DNA of 35,839 nt from Deltaproteobacteria bacterium (GTDB lineage: Bacteria; Desulfobacterota; Binatia; DP-6): the NCBI GenBank assembly GCA_005879795.1, contig VBKJ01000197.1:1-35839 (forward strand), given 5' to 3'. How positions within the stretch are numbered: position 1 is the stretch's first letter; the number at the start of each line of letters is the position of its first letter. Shown piece after piece: positions 11,123 through 19,510 of the stretch. The notes under the pieces were generated by a model. That model did no database searches, had not been told where the DNA came from, and saw only the letters and a program-made list of their open reading frames with translations. The translations under genes were made by a program, and so were the position numbers.

Positions 11123-11393
11123 CGAGCACCGCGCCAGCCTGGAGATCCGCAACCGCCTCGGGCTGCACGCGCGCGCGGCCGCGCTCCTCGTGCAGACCGC
11201 CAGCCGCTTCGACGCCGAGGTGACGATCGCCAAGGACGGGCAGGTGGTGAACGGGCGCAGCATCATGGGCGTCATGATGCTCGCCGCCGAGCAGGGGAGC
11301 CGCATCGACGTGGCGACCAGCGGACCCCAGGCCACCGAGGCGCTGGCCGCCATCCGCGAGCTGGTCGCCGCGTGCTTCAACGAGCCCGAGTAG
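11103..11393 (+). CDS. ptsH: phosphocarrier protein HPr
   Basis: HPr passes phosphate from enzyme I to EIIA proteins. The 96-residue protein has the active-site motif [14 protein letters not shown] with phospho-His at about 22. The regulatory serine region [10 protein letters not shown] has Ser at about 53, the residue HprK would modify. It carries a slightly longer N-terminus than classical HPr. Its start lies inside the 3' end of the EIIA gene, so the two are coupled. Enzyme I, which commonly follows HPr, is not here: metK follows. With hprK and ptsN upstream this is best read as NPr/HPr of a regulatory PTS. Confidence 0.94.
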   Translation: MGAATTDEHRASLEIRNRLGLHARAAALLVQTASRFDAEVTIAKDGQVVNGRSIMGVMMLAAEQGSRIDVATSGPQATEALAAIRELVAACFNEPE

Positions 11394-11396
11394 CCC

Positions 11397-11429
11397 GCCC
11401 GTCGCGCTGGGTTGCTCCGCCGGACGGGC
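11397..11429 (+). other. hairpin between HPr gene and metK
   Basis: GCCCGTC (11397-11403) and GACGGGC (11423-11429) form a perfect 7-bp stem around a 19-base loop. It ends just before the metK -10 box and has no T-run after it. It may act as a factor-dependent terminator for the PTS operon or may simply be GC-rich spacer. Confidence 0.4.
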
Positions 11430-11441
11430 ATCGGATATACC
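11412..11441 (+). promoter_or_regulatory. candidate sigma70 promoter of metK-ahcY
   Basis: TTGCTC (11412-11417) and TATACC (11436-11441) are 18 bases apart. The -10 box ends eight bases before the metK GTG, and no Shine-Dalgarno sequence precedes that codon, so the mRNA is predicted to be leaderless or nearly so. Confidence 0.5.
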
Positions 11442-11449
11442 CGCGAGCC

Positions 11450-12640
11450 GTGTTGAGGAACTACGTCTTCACGTCGGAATCGGTCAACGAGGGCCATCCC
11501 GACAAGGTCTGCGACCAGATCTCGGACGCCGTCCTCGACGCGTTCCTCGCCGAGGACCCGGACAGCCGGGTCGCCTGCGAGGCGCTCATCAAGACGGGGC
11601 TCGTGGTCATCGCCGGCGAGATCACGAGCCAGGCGCGGGTCGAGTTCGGCGAGATCGCGAGGAAGGTGATCCGCGACATCGGCTACACGAGCGCCGAGAG
11701 CGGCTTCAACTGCGACAGCTGCGCCATCGTGACGGCCATCGAGCGGCAGTCGCTCGACATCTCGCAGGGCGTCACGGAGGGCGAGGGGCTCTTCAAGGAG
11801 CAGGGCGCCGGCGACCAGGGGATGATGTTCGGCTACGCCTGCGACGAGACCCGGGAGTACATGCCCTTCGCCATCTACACCGCGCACCGCATCGGGCAGC
11901 GGCTCGGCGAGGCGCGGCGCTCGGGGCTGCTCCCCTTCCTCCGGCCCGACGGCAAGTGCCAGGTGACGGTCGAGTACCGCGACGGGCAGGCGGTGCGGGC
12001 CGACACGGTGGTCGTCTCGACGCAGCACGCCCCCGAGGTCTCCTACGGCGCGCTCAAGGAGGCGATCGTCGAGGAGGTGGTGAAGAAGGTCATCCCGTCC
12101 GAGTTCCTCGACGGGTCGACCGTCTACTACATCAACCCGACCGGCCGCTTCGTCGAGGGCGGGCCCAAGGGTGACTGCGGCCTCACCGGGCGGAAGATCA
12201 TCGTCGACACGTACGGCGGTTACGGGCGGCACGGGGGCGGCGCCTTCAGCGGCAAGGACCCCTCGAAGGTCGACCGGAGCGCCGCCTACATGGCGCGCCA
12301 CATCGCCAAGAACATCGTCGCCGCCGAGCTCGCCGGCCGCTGCGAGGTCCAGCTCGCCTACGCGATCGGGGTCGCCGATCCGGTCTCCGTGCTGGTCGAC
12401 ACCTTCGGCACCGGCGCCGTGCCCGACGAGAAGATCGCGACGATCGTCCGCGAGGTGTTCGACTTGAAGCCCGCGGCCATCATCCGCGCGCTCGGGCTGA
12501 AGCGCCCCATCTACCAGCGCACCGCCTCCTACGGCCACTTCGGGCGCGTCCCCGACGGGCCGTACTTCACCTGGGAGCGCACCGACCGCATCGGCGACCT
12601 GCGCTCCGCCGCCGGGCTCGGGCGGGCCGCGGGACGCTGA
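11450..12640 (+). CDS. metK: S-adenosylmethionine synthetase
   Basis: MetK makes S-adenosylmethionine from methionine and ATP in the cytoplasm. The 396 residues include the N-terminal [19 protein letters not shown] block with the catalytic His at about 16, the hexapeptide-like [12 protein letters not shown], and the glycine-rich loop [16 protein letters not shown]. Length and motifs are those of a normal enzyme. The frame is open upstream to 11372 but only the GTG at 11450 gives a family-like start ([11 protein letters not shown]). No Shine-Dalgarno is visible, and a -10-like TATACC lies eight bases upstream. ahcY follows 13 bases downstream, so SAM synthesis and SAH removal are co-transcribed. 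Confidence 0.97.
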   Translation: MLRNYVFTSESVNEGHPDKVCDQISDAVLDAFLAEDPDSRVACEALIKTGLVVIAGEITSQARVEFGEIARKVIRDIGYTSAESGFNCDSCAIVTAIERQSLDISQGVTEGEGLFKEQGAGDQGMMFGYACDETREYMPFAIYTAHRIGQRLGEARRSGLLPFLRPDGKCQVTVEYRDGQAVRADTVVVSTQHAPEVSYGALKEAIVEEVVKKVIPSEFLDGSTVYYINPTGRFVEGGPKGDCGLTGRKIIVDTYGGYGRHGGGAFSGKDPSKVDRSAAYMARHIAKNIVAAELAGRCEVQLAYAIGVADPVSVLVDTFGTGAVPDEKIATIVREVFDLKPAAIIRALGLKRPIYQRTASYGHFGRVPDGPYFTWERTDRIGDLRSAAGLGRAAGR

Positions 12641-12653
12641 ACGGGAAGGACTC

Positions 12654-14138
<1,485 letters not shown>

Positions 14139-14145
14139 TCCTAGG

Positions 14146-14160
14146 AGGCCGTGACGGCCT
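14146..14160. terminator. bidirectional hairpin between ahcY and hemW
   Basis: AGGCCG-TGA-CGGCCT forms a perfect 6-bp stem with a three-base loop in the 20-base gap between these convergent genes, touching the hemW stop codon. No T-run follows on either strand. It is the natural place for termination of both transcripts. Confidence 0.5.
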
Positions 14161-15313
14161 ACACGAAGCTCGCCGCCACCGAGTCGGCGAAGCGGAAGCC
14201 GCGCGCGGTCAGGCGCACGCGGCCGCCGCTCACCTCGACGAGCCCGTCGGCGATCAGGCGCTCGAGGTGCGGGAAGGCGGCATCGAGCGCCACGCCGAAG
14301 CGGCGCCGGAACCGCTCGAGATCGACGCCGGCCGCCTGCCGGAGCCCGGTGAAGCAGAACTCGCCGCGCGCCTGGGCCGGGCTGAGCCGCTCCTCGGTCG
14401 CAACCGCCGTCCCGCGTTCGCGCACGGCCGCGACGTAGCGCTCGGGAAGGCGCTCGTTCGTCCAGCGCCGCCCGGGCGCGGGCTCGGCGCTGAAGGAGTG
14501 CGCCCCGGCGCCGAGGCCGAGGTAGTCCGAGCCGTCCCAGTAGCTCGTGTTGTGGCGCGAGGCGAAGCCGGGACGAGCGAAGCTCGAGACCTCGTAGCGC
14601 GCGTAACCGGCGGCCGCGAGCCGCTCGAGCGCCGCCTCGGCCATCGCGGCCTCGCCGTCCTCCTCGACCGCGCGGAGCCGGCCACTCGCGCGCCAGGCAT
14701 GGAAGGGGGTGCCCGGCTCGTAGGTGAGGGTGTAGGCCGAGACGTGCTCGGGTCCGAGGGCGAGCGCGGCCTCGAGATCGTCCTCCCACTCGGCAAGCGT
14801 CTGTCCCGGCACGGCGAAGATCAGGTCGAGGCTCAGGTTCGCGAAGCCGGTGGCCCGCGCCGCCGCTGCCGCGGCGCGGACGTCGGCCGCGCCGTGGTCG
14901 CGGCCGAGCGTGCGCAGATGCCCGGCGTGGAAGGACTGCGCGCCCAGCGAGAGGCGGTTCACGCCCGCGGCGCGGTAGCCCGCCAGGCGCTCGCGCGTGA
15001 CGGTACCCGGGTTCGCCTCGAGCGTCACCTCGGCGCTGCCGGCGATGCCGAAGGTGTGCGCGACCGCGTCGAGGACGGTCGCGATGGCTGCGGGCGAGAG
15101 GAGCGACGGCGTCCCGCCGCCCAGGTAGACGGTCTTCGCGCACCGCCCCCGCCACGGCGCGCCCCGGGCCCACGCACGCAGCTCCGCGACCACGGCCTCC
15201 ACGTACGAGCGCTCGGGCGGCTCGGCGCTCGGGTACACGTTGAAGTCGCAGTACGGGCAGACGTGCCGGCACCACGGCACGTGCACGTAGAGCGCGAAGG
15301 GCTCCGCCGTCAT
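14159..15313 (-). CDS. hemW: heme chaperone HemW (radical SAM)
   Basis: HemW is a radical SAM protein that binds heme and is thought to deliver it to membrane targets; it was long mis-annotated as oxygen-independent coproporphyrinogen oxidase. The 384 residues start MTAEPFALYVHVPWCRHVCP, with the [4Fe-4S] cysteines C15, C19 and C22 (Cx3Cx2C). YLGGGTPSLL and EANPGTV follow as radical SAM blocks. The C-terminal HemW domain includes FCFTGLRQAAGVDL. True coproporphyrinogen dehydrogenase HemN has an N-terminal extension and an extra cysteine context not seen here. The ATG overlaps the stop of the HAD gene as ATGA. Confidence 0.93.
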   Translation of the reverse strand: MTAEPFALYVHVPWCRHVCPYCDFNVYPSAEPPERSYVEAVVAELRAWARGAPWRGRCAKTVYLGGGTPSLLSPAAIATVLDAVAHTFGIAGSAEVTLEANPGTVTRERLAGYRAAGVNRLSLGAQSFHAGHLRTLGRDHGAADVRAAAAAARATGFANLSLDLIFAVPGQTLAEWEDDLEAALALGPEHVSAYTLTYEPGTPFHAWRASGRLRAVEEDGEAAMAEAALERLAAAGYARYEVSSFARPGFASRHNTSYWDGSDYLGLGAGAHSFSAEPAPGRRWTNERLPERYVAAVRERGTAVATEERLSPAQARGEFCFTGLRQAAGVDLERFRRRFGVALDAAFPHLERLIADGLVEVSGGRVRLTARGFRFADSVAASFV

Positions 15314-15948
15314 GCGAGCGCGCCCAGCGCCCGCTCGAGCTCGAGCACCGAGCCGATCGACAGGTCGGCCCCGGGCACGGGCGGGCCGCCGTCGGCGATG
15401 TACACGGTCCGCATGCCGAGCTGGCGCGCCGCGCGCAGGTTGACGGCCCGGTCCTCGACCAGGATGCAGTCGCGCCCGAGCGCGTGCATATCCGCGAGCA
15501 CCATCTGATATGCCTGCACGTAGGGCTTGGGGACGAAGGCGAGGCGCTCGAGGCCGTAGACGCGGAAGAAGAGCGGGCGCACCCCGAGGCAGTCGAGGAC
15601 GCCGCGCGCGTGCGCCGCCGAGCCGTTGGTCACCGCCACCTTGAGGAGCGGGATGCGGCCGAGCATCGCGCCGAGCGGCGGGTCCGGCGCGAGCAGCTCG
15701 CCCAGCTCGATCGCGTGCACGAAGCGCAGGTAGTCGTGGGGGTCGATGCCGCGGCGGTGCATGAGCCCGTGGAGCGTCGTCCCGTAGTCGCTCCACAGCC
15801 GCCGGCGGATGTCGTCCACCTGGGCGGCGTCGATGCCGACCCGCTCGATCAGGTAGCGGTTGATGAGCGTGTCGACCCGCTCGACGACGCCGCGCGAGGG
15901 CGGGTAGAGCGTGTTGTCGACGTCGAGGAGGAGGAGGCTCCGGGGCAT
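15310..15948 (-). CDS. HAD-superfamily hydrolase, pyrimidine 5'-nucleotidase-like
   Basis: A 212-residue haloacid-dehalogenase fold phosphatase. Motif I is LLLDVDNTLYP with nucleophile Asp at 9 and acid Asp at 11. Motif II is the Thr in VAVTNGSA, motif III the Lys in FVPKPYVQAY, and motif IV the EDRAVNLRAARQLGM segment. The N-terminal DVDNTLYPPSRGVVERVDTL region and the small helical cap resemble the pyrimidine 5'-nucleotidase (SDT1-like) subgroup, which would dephosphorylate UMP or CMP. Substrate prediction for HAD enzymes is weak, so treat that as inference. It lies between lexA (five bases upstream) and hemW (4-base overlap). It is not a KdsC: the cap and motifs differ. Confidence 0.82.
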   Translation of the reverse strand: MPRSLLLLDVDNTLYPPSRGVVERVDTLINRYLIERVGIDAAQVDDIRRRLWSDYGTTLHGLMHRRGIDPHDYLRFVHAIELGELLAPDPPLGAMLGRIPLLKVAVTNGSAAHARGVLDCLGVRPLFFRVYGLERLAFVPKPYVQAYQMVLADMHALGRDCILVEDRAVNLRAARQLGMRTVYIADGGPPVPGADLSIGSVLELERALGALA

Positions 15949-15953
15949 CCGGG

Positions 15954-16553
15954 TCAGCGATACCGCCGCAGCAGCGCGATCACGACGCCGCGGATCTCCA
16001 CGTCGGCGGCGCGTGCGACGATGGGAGCGAGCTTCTCGTTGGCGGGCACGAGGCGGACGCGCCCGCGCTCGCGGTGGAGCTTCTTGACGGTCGCCTCGCC
16101 GCGCACGAGCGCGACCACGGTGGCGCCGTTCTCGGCGTCGGGGCGCGACGCGACCACGATCAGGTCGCCGTCGAGGATGCCGTCGCGGACCATCGAGTCG
16201 CCGCATACGCGCAGCGCGAAGGTCTCGCCGCGACCGAGCAGCTCCTCGGGCAGGGTCACGGTCTCGGGTACCTCCACCGGCTCGATGGGCGTGCCCGCGG
16301 CCACCCGCCCGAGGAGCGGGACCGCGACCGCCGCGCCGACGGCCGGCACCTCGGTCAGCTCGAGCGCGCGGCTGTGGTTCGCCAGGCGCCGGATGCGCCC
16401 CTTTCGCTCGAGGTTGGTGAGGTGCTTGTGCACGGTCGCCAGCGAGCCGAGCGCGAATTGCCGCCCGATCTCGTCGAGCGTGGGCGCGTAGCCGTGCTCC
16501 GCGATGTAGGCGCGCAGGAAGTCGAGCAGCTCCTTCTGTCGCTTGGTGAGCAT
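15954..16553 (-). CDS. lexA: SOS repressor LexA
   Basis: LexA represses DNA-damage genes and cleaves itself when RecA filaments form. The 199 residues hold an N-terminal winged helix (MLTKRQKELLDFLRAYIAEHGY, recognition region GSLATVHKHLTNLERKG) and a C-terminal S24 peptidase domain. The self-cleavage bond is Ala86-Gly87 in GRVAAGTP, the nucleophile is Ser120 in CGDSMVRDGI, and the general base is Lys157 in EATVKKL. All residues needed for autocleavage are present. The frame extends upstream but the ATG at 16553 gives the canonical start with GGAGG nine bases before it. It heads a three-gene operon with the HAD gene and hemW. Confidence 0.96.
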   Translation of the reverse strand: MLTKRQKELLDFLRAYIAEHGYAPTLDEIGRQFALGSLATVHKHLTNLERKGRIRRLANHSRALELTEVPAVGAAVAVPLLGRVAAGTPIEPVEVPETVTLPEELLGRGETFALRVCGDSMVRDGILDGDLIVVASRPDAENGATVVALVRGEATVKKLHRERGRVRLVPANEKLAPIVARAADVEIRGVVIALLRRYR

Positions 16554-16576
16554 CCGCAGCCCCTCCGCGGGCGTGC

Positions 16577-16605
16577 ACCATAAGCGAAGAAGAGGCGAAA
16601 GACAA
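16577..16605 (-). promoter_or_regulatory. lexA promoter
   Basis: On the minus strand TTGTCT (16605-16600) and TATGGT (16582-16577) are exactly 17 bases apart. The predicted transcript starts near 16570 and leaves a short leader with GGAGG before the lexA ATG. The -35 box sits inside an imperfect inverted repeat (16582-16617). Confidence 0.6.
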
Positions 16606-16617
16606 ACTCTTCCGCTT
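16582..16617. promoter_or_regulatory. imperfect inverted repeat over lexA promoter, possible operator
   Basis: AAGCG-AA-GAAGAG (16582-16594) faces CTCTTCCGCTT (16607-16617). Apart from two extra bases in the left arm the 11 positions pair perfectly across a 12-base gap. The element covers the -35 box and spacer, where a repressor such as LexA itself would act. It matches neither the enterobacterial CTG-N10-CAG nor the Gram-positive GAAC-N4-GTTC box. Confidence 0.35.
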
Positions 16618-16684
16618 CCAAGCATTGCGACGGCCGGACGCGGGCGGCAGAACCGCGCTGAGTGTCTGGGCGAGGGGGTGCTCC

Positions 16685-16945
16685 ATGCGGATGGTCGGGA
16701 TGGTTCTCGTGTTGGCAATCGGCAGCGCGCCCATCGTCGTGCTTGCGGACGGACCCGGCGGCGGCCGGCGCGTCACCCGCTGCTGCCTCGAGCTCGAGCT
16801 GCCGGGCGTTCCGCCGGGCCCCGTGTGCACGCAGGTGCACGGGCGCCACGGCCTGCGTCCTCGGCTCGCGTGCCGGCTGCTGGGCGGGCGACCCATCGGG
16901 CGGGGCGACTGCAGCCCGGCGGCCTGCCAGGTGCCGCCCGCGTGA
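16685..16945 (+). CDS. small exported cysteine-rich protein, unknown function
   Basis: I do not recognise the family. The 86-residue protein begins with a clear signal peptide: basic MRMVG, hydrophobic MVLVLAIGSAPIVVL, likely cleavage after VLA at about 21. The mature part of about 65 residues is basic, rich in Gly, Pro and Arg, and has six cysteines (33, 34, 48, 63, 76, 81). An even number in an exported protein suggests three disulfides. The frame is open further upstream but the ATG at 16685 gives the signal peptide and has GAGGGGG before it. It is divergent from lexA and 86 bases before the STN-domain gene. It could be a small structural or binding protein of the envelope; no catalytic motif is visible. 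Confidence 0.55.
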   Translation: MRMVGMVLVLAIGSAPIVVLADGPGGGRRVTRCCLELELPGVPPGPVCTQVHGRHGLRPRLACRLLGGRPIGRGDCSPAACQVPPA

Positions 16946-16995
16946 GCGCCCTCGTGGCGGTCACGCCGGGTGCGGGATCGCCCCCGACCGCGCGT

Positions 16996-17024
16996 TTGCG
17001 GGGCTGCGATGCGGCCGTTATGCT
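16996..17024 (+). promoter_or_regulatory. candidate promoter of the STN-domain gene
   Basis: TTGCGG (16996-17001) and TATGCT (17019-17024) are 17 bases apart. The -10 box ends seven bases before the GTG at 17032 and overlaps the alternative ATG at 17020. This favours the GTG as the true start on a leaderless mRNA. Confidence 0.5.
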
Positions 17025-17031
17025 CGGTGGC

Positions 17032-17811
17032 GTGCGGCTCATGCTGGCGTGCCGCCTGGCGCTCGCGGCGGTCGCGGCCGGGCTCGCGGCGCCGGCCGCA
17101 TGGAGTGACGAGGGCGCGCCCGAGCGGGTCATCCGCTACGAGCGGGACACGCTCACCGTGCACGTCACGAGCATGCCGGTGACCGAGGTCCTCGACGAGC
17201 TCGGCCGGCAGAGCGGCGCGAAGATCCAGGGCCAGATGCGCGACCCGCGCGTGCTGAGTGTCGAGTTCGAGGCGGTGCCGCTCGCCGACGCGCTCCATCG
17301 GCTCCTCGGGGATCAGAACTTCGCGCTCGTGTACGGGAATGAGGGGCAGCTCAAGTCGGTGCGCTTGCTCGGCGGCCCGCAGGCCGTCCCCGCCGCACCC
17401 GCGACGGCGGCCGCCTCGCCCGCGAACCAGCCGGCGGCGCCGGCGAGCGTGATGGACGCCCTCGCGAACCACCCGCCCATCCCGGTCACCGGGCGCCTGG
17501 GCGACGTCATCGGCGGCCACGACGCCACCCTCCTCCAGCTCGCCGACCTGGGGGTCCACCACGCGGACGCGACGGTGCGCGCTCAGGCGGCGCGCGCCTT
17601 CATTGCCGCCGTCGACACCGATCCGACGCTCCGCGCCAGCGTCCTGACACAGCTCAACGCGATGGACGAGGGGACGCTCAGCAACCTCCTCCGCAACGCG
17701 GCCGGTGCGCACGCCGAGGAGGTGGCAATGCAGATCCTGGCCAACGCACGCGCCACCGAGATCCGCAGCAAGGCGTCGGCAGTACTGCAGCGGCTGCGGG
17801 CCGGGGGCTAG
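17032..17811 (+). CDS. exported STN-like domain protein with helical C-terminal repeat region
   Basis: A 259-residue exported protein of unknown role. From the GTG at 17032 it has a signal peptide (MRLMLACRLALAAVAAGLAA, cleavage near AAW-S at about 25). Residues 36-105 resemble the secretin/TonB short N-terminal (STN) domain: TLTVHVTSMPVTEVLDELGRQ, then VEFEAVPLADALHRLLG and FALVYG. An Ala/Pro linker (117-140) follows. Residues 150-255 are predicted all-helical and HEAT/armadillo-like (TVRAQAARAFIAAV, VAMQILANARATEIRSKASAVL). STN domains usually sit in secretins or TonB receptors, but no barrel follows here, so this may be a soluble accessory protein of such a machine. ATG at 17020 or 17041 are other possible starts. 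Function remains open. Confidence 0.75.
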   Translation: MRLMLACRLALAAVAAGLAAPAAWSDEGAPERVIRYERDTLTVHVTSMPVTEVLDELGRQSGAKIQGQMRDPRVLSVEFEAVPLADALHRLLGDQNFALVYGNEGQLKSVRLLGGPQAVPAAPATAAASPANQPAAPASVMDALANHPPIPVTGRLGDVIGGHDATLLQLADLGVHHADATVRAQAARAFIAAVDTDPTLRASVLTQLNAMDEGTLSNLLRNAAGAHAEEVAMQILANARATEIRSKASAVLQRLRAGG

Positions 17812-17822
17812 GGGGCCGCCTC

Positions 17823-18833
17823 CTAGGGGGATCGCTCCGGGCGCTGGTGGTGTGCGCGCTGGTAGCGCACCACGGCGGCGTGGTGGGCGGCGAGCGTGGT
17901 CGAGAACTCGTGGCTCCCGTCGCCGCGGGCGACGAAGTAGAGATAGTCGACGGGGGCGGGGTCGAGGGCCGCTTCGAGTGCGTCCTTGCCGGGGTTGGCG
18001 ATCGGCGTGGGGGGGAGGCCGCTGATCGTGTAGGTGTTGTACGGCGTCGGGCGGGCGAGGTCGGCACGCGTGATGGTGCGGCTCGCGTCCGCGCGGCCGT
18101 AGAGGACCGTGGGGTCGGACTGGAGCGGCATGCCGCGGTGGAGGCGGTTCAGGAACACCGCCGCCACCAGGCGACGCTCCTCGGGGCGCGCCGTCTCCTC
18201 CTCGACGAGCGAGGCCAGGGTCACGGCCTGCTCCTCGGTGAGGCCCTGCGCGCCGGCGCGCCGCGCGAGCGACGGGCCGAAGATCTCGCGGAAACGGTGC
18301 ACCATGGTGCGCAGGATGCGCTCCTGGGGCGTGGCGAGCGGGAACTGGTAGGTGTCGGGGAAGAGGTAGCCTTCCGCGCCCGCGGGCGGCAGGTCTTCCG
18401 AGGCGAGGAAGGTCGGATCCTCGAGCAGGCAGAGGAAGCTCTCCTCCGCCCCGAAGCCGCTCGCGGCTAGGAGCTGGACCACCTGCCGGACCGTGAGGCC
18501 CTCGGCCACGGTGAGCTGGTGGACGGGGTCGGGGGGACCCGTCAGGCGCGCGAGCAGCTCGAGCGGCGAGAGCGGGGTCGTGATCCAGTACTCGCCCCAG
18601 TGCACCGCGCGGTCCTGCCGCGTGAGGCGCGCCCAGACGACGAGCGCCAGCGGATGGCGGAGCACGCCCTGGCGGCGCAGGTCCTCGGCGACGTCGGCGA
18701 AGCGCTCGCCCTCCTCGAGCGTGACCGTCACGGGCGTGGGCCGCGGCGGCCCGGGGGCGCGCAGGAGGAGCACGAAGGCGACGACGGCGCCCGCCGCGGC
18801 GAGGACGGCGCCGGCGGCGAGGAGACGGATCAC
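17823..18833 (-). CDS. mltG: endolytic murein transglycosylase MltG
   Basis: MltG (YceG) is an inner-membrane lytic transglycosylase that cuts nascent glycan strands and sets their length. The 336-residue protein has one N-terminal membrane helix (about 4-24) and a periplasmic part with a LysM-like segment (about 36-100). The catalytic YceG domain carries EGYLFPDTYQF, LASLVEEETARPEER with the catalytic Glu at about 211, FLNRLHRGMPLQSDPTVLYG and the Asn/Gly-rich YNTYTISGLPPTPIANPG. The GTG start overlaps the ruvX stop as GTGA, so mltG is translated behind ruvX. The gene converges with the STN-domain gene. Confidence 0.95.
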   Translation of the reverse strand: MIRLLAAGAVLAAAGAVVAFVLLLRAPGPPRPTPVTVTLEEGERFADVAEDLRRQGVLRHPLALVVWARLTRQDRAVHWGEYWITTPLSPLELLARLTGPPDPVHQLTVAEGLTVRQVVQLLAASGFGAEESFLCLLEDPTFLASEDLPPAGAEGYLFPDTYQFPLATPQERILRTMVHRFREIFGPSLARRAGAQGLTEEQAVTLASLVEEETARPEERRLVAAVFLNRLHRGMPLQSDPTVLYGRADASRTITRADLARPTPYNTYTISGLPPTPIANPGKDALEAALDPAPVDYLYFVARGDGSHEFSTTLAAHHAAVVRYQRAHHQRPERSP

Positions 18834-19240
18834 GGCTGGCGCGCGAGGTAGCCCTCGAGGATGAGCGTCGCGGCCACCTTGTCGACCACCTCGCGCCGCC
18901 GCCGGCGGCTCACGTCCGCCTCGAGGAGCACGCGTTCCGCGGCGACCGTCGTCAGGCGCTCGTCCCAGAACTCGAGCGGCAGGGCCAGGTGCGCGGCCGC
19001 CCGCTCGGCGAAGGCTCGGACGCGAGCCGCGGCTGGGCCCTCCGTGCCGCGCATGTCGAGCGGCAACCCCACCACCAGGCGGGCCGGCGTGTACGGGGCG
19101 AGCAGCGCGGCCAGGGCCTCGAGATCACGCCGGCCGCCCACGCGGCGGATGACCCCCACCCCCTGCGCCGTGATGCCGAGCTCGTCGCTCACCGCCACGC
19201 CGATCCGCGCCTCGCCCACGTCGAGTGCAGCGATCCGCAT
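18830..19240 (-). CDS. ruvX: pre-16S rRNA processing nuclease / Holliday junction resolvase-like protein
   Basis: RuvX (YqgF) has an RNase H-like fold and is implicated in maturation of the 16S rRNA 5' end; a Holliday-junction role has also been proposed. The 136 residues show the family landmarks: MRIAALDVGEARIGVAVSD with the first acidic residue at 7, LVVGLPLDMRGTEGPAA, FWDERLTTVAAERVL and VDKVAATLILEGYL with the last acidic residue. It is the first gene of a two-gene unit with mltG, an arrangement seen in many proteobacteria. The ATG lies seven bases after a -10-like box and lacks a good Shine-Dalgarno. Confidence 0.94.
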   Translation of the reverse strand: MRIAALDVGEARIGVAVSDELGITAQGVGVIRRVGGRRDLEALAALLAPYTPARLVVGLPLDMRGTEGPAAARVRAFAERAAAHLALPLEFWDERLTTVAAERVLLEADVSRRRRREVVDKVAATLILEGYLARQP

Positions 19241-19247
19241 CGCCTGG

Positions 19248-19276
19248 CGCTTAACATCCGCCCCGCGGGCCCGCAA
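19248..19276 (-). promoter_or_regulatory. candidate promoter of ruvX-mltG
   Basis: On the minus strand TTGCGG (19276-19271) and TAAGCG (19253-19248) are 17 bases apart, and TGT before the second box makes an extended -10. It ends seven bases before the ruvX ATG, again a leaderless geometry. The -10 hexamer itself is a weak match. Confidence 0.38.
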
Positions 19277-19354
19277 CGCGGCGTCTGGCCGGCGGCCCCG
19301 AGAAACGGCCGCGCGAGAACGGGATTGACGCGCGGCACGCGACCCGGTGCAGTC

Positions 19355-19374
19355 GTCCCGAGCCTGCTCGGGAC
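19355..19374. promoter_or_regulatory. perfect dyad in the ruvX/M23 divergent intergenic region
   Basis: GTCCCGAGC-CT-GCTCGGGAC is a perfect 9-bp inverted repeat with a two-base centre. The loop is too small for a normal hairpin terminator, so a dimeric regulator site is the better guess. The remaining roughly 250 bases between 19241 and 19510 hold the ruvX promoter at one end and GGAG/AAGG ribosome-binding bases at the other; I see no other gene. Confidence 0.4.
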
Positions 19375-19510
19375 AGTACCGGACGGTCGCTTCCGGCGAC
19401 GAGCTGAAGGGCCTTTGGCAGGTAGCCGATACTCTCAAGCAAGCTTCGCCCAGACTCTCTCGCGTCGCGTCCGCCGTACAGCGCGGCCGGATCGGAGAAG
19501 GGCCGACAGC

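Noticed and set aside
11394-11449. SAM or SAH riboswitch before metK-ahcY
   Set aside because: The gap is only 56 bases, lacks the conserved cores of known SAM and SAH aptamers, and the predicted mRNA would begin after it.
14159-15313. Oxygen-independent coproporphyrinogen III oxidase (HemN)
   Set aside because: The N-terminal CxxxCxxC context, short N-terminus and C-terminal domain match HemW.
15310-15948. HAD gene as the missing kdsC
   Set aside because: Its cap insertion and DVDNTLYP pattern fit the nucleotidase-like subgroup; KdsC has no cap and a different motif context.
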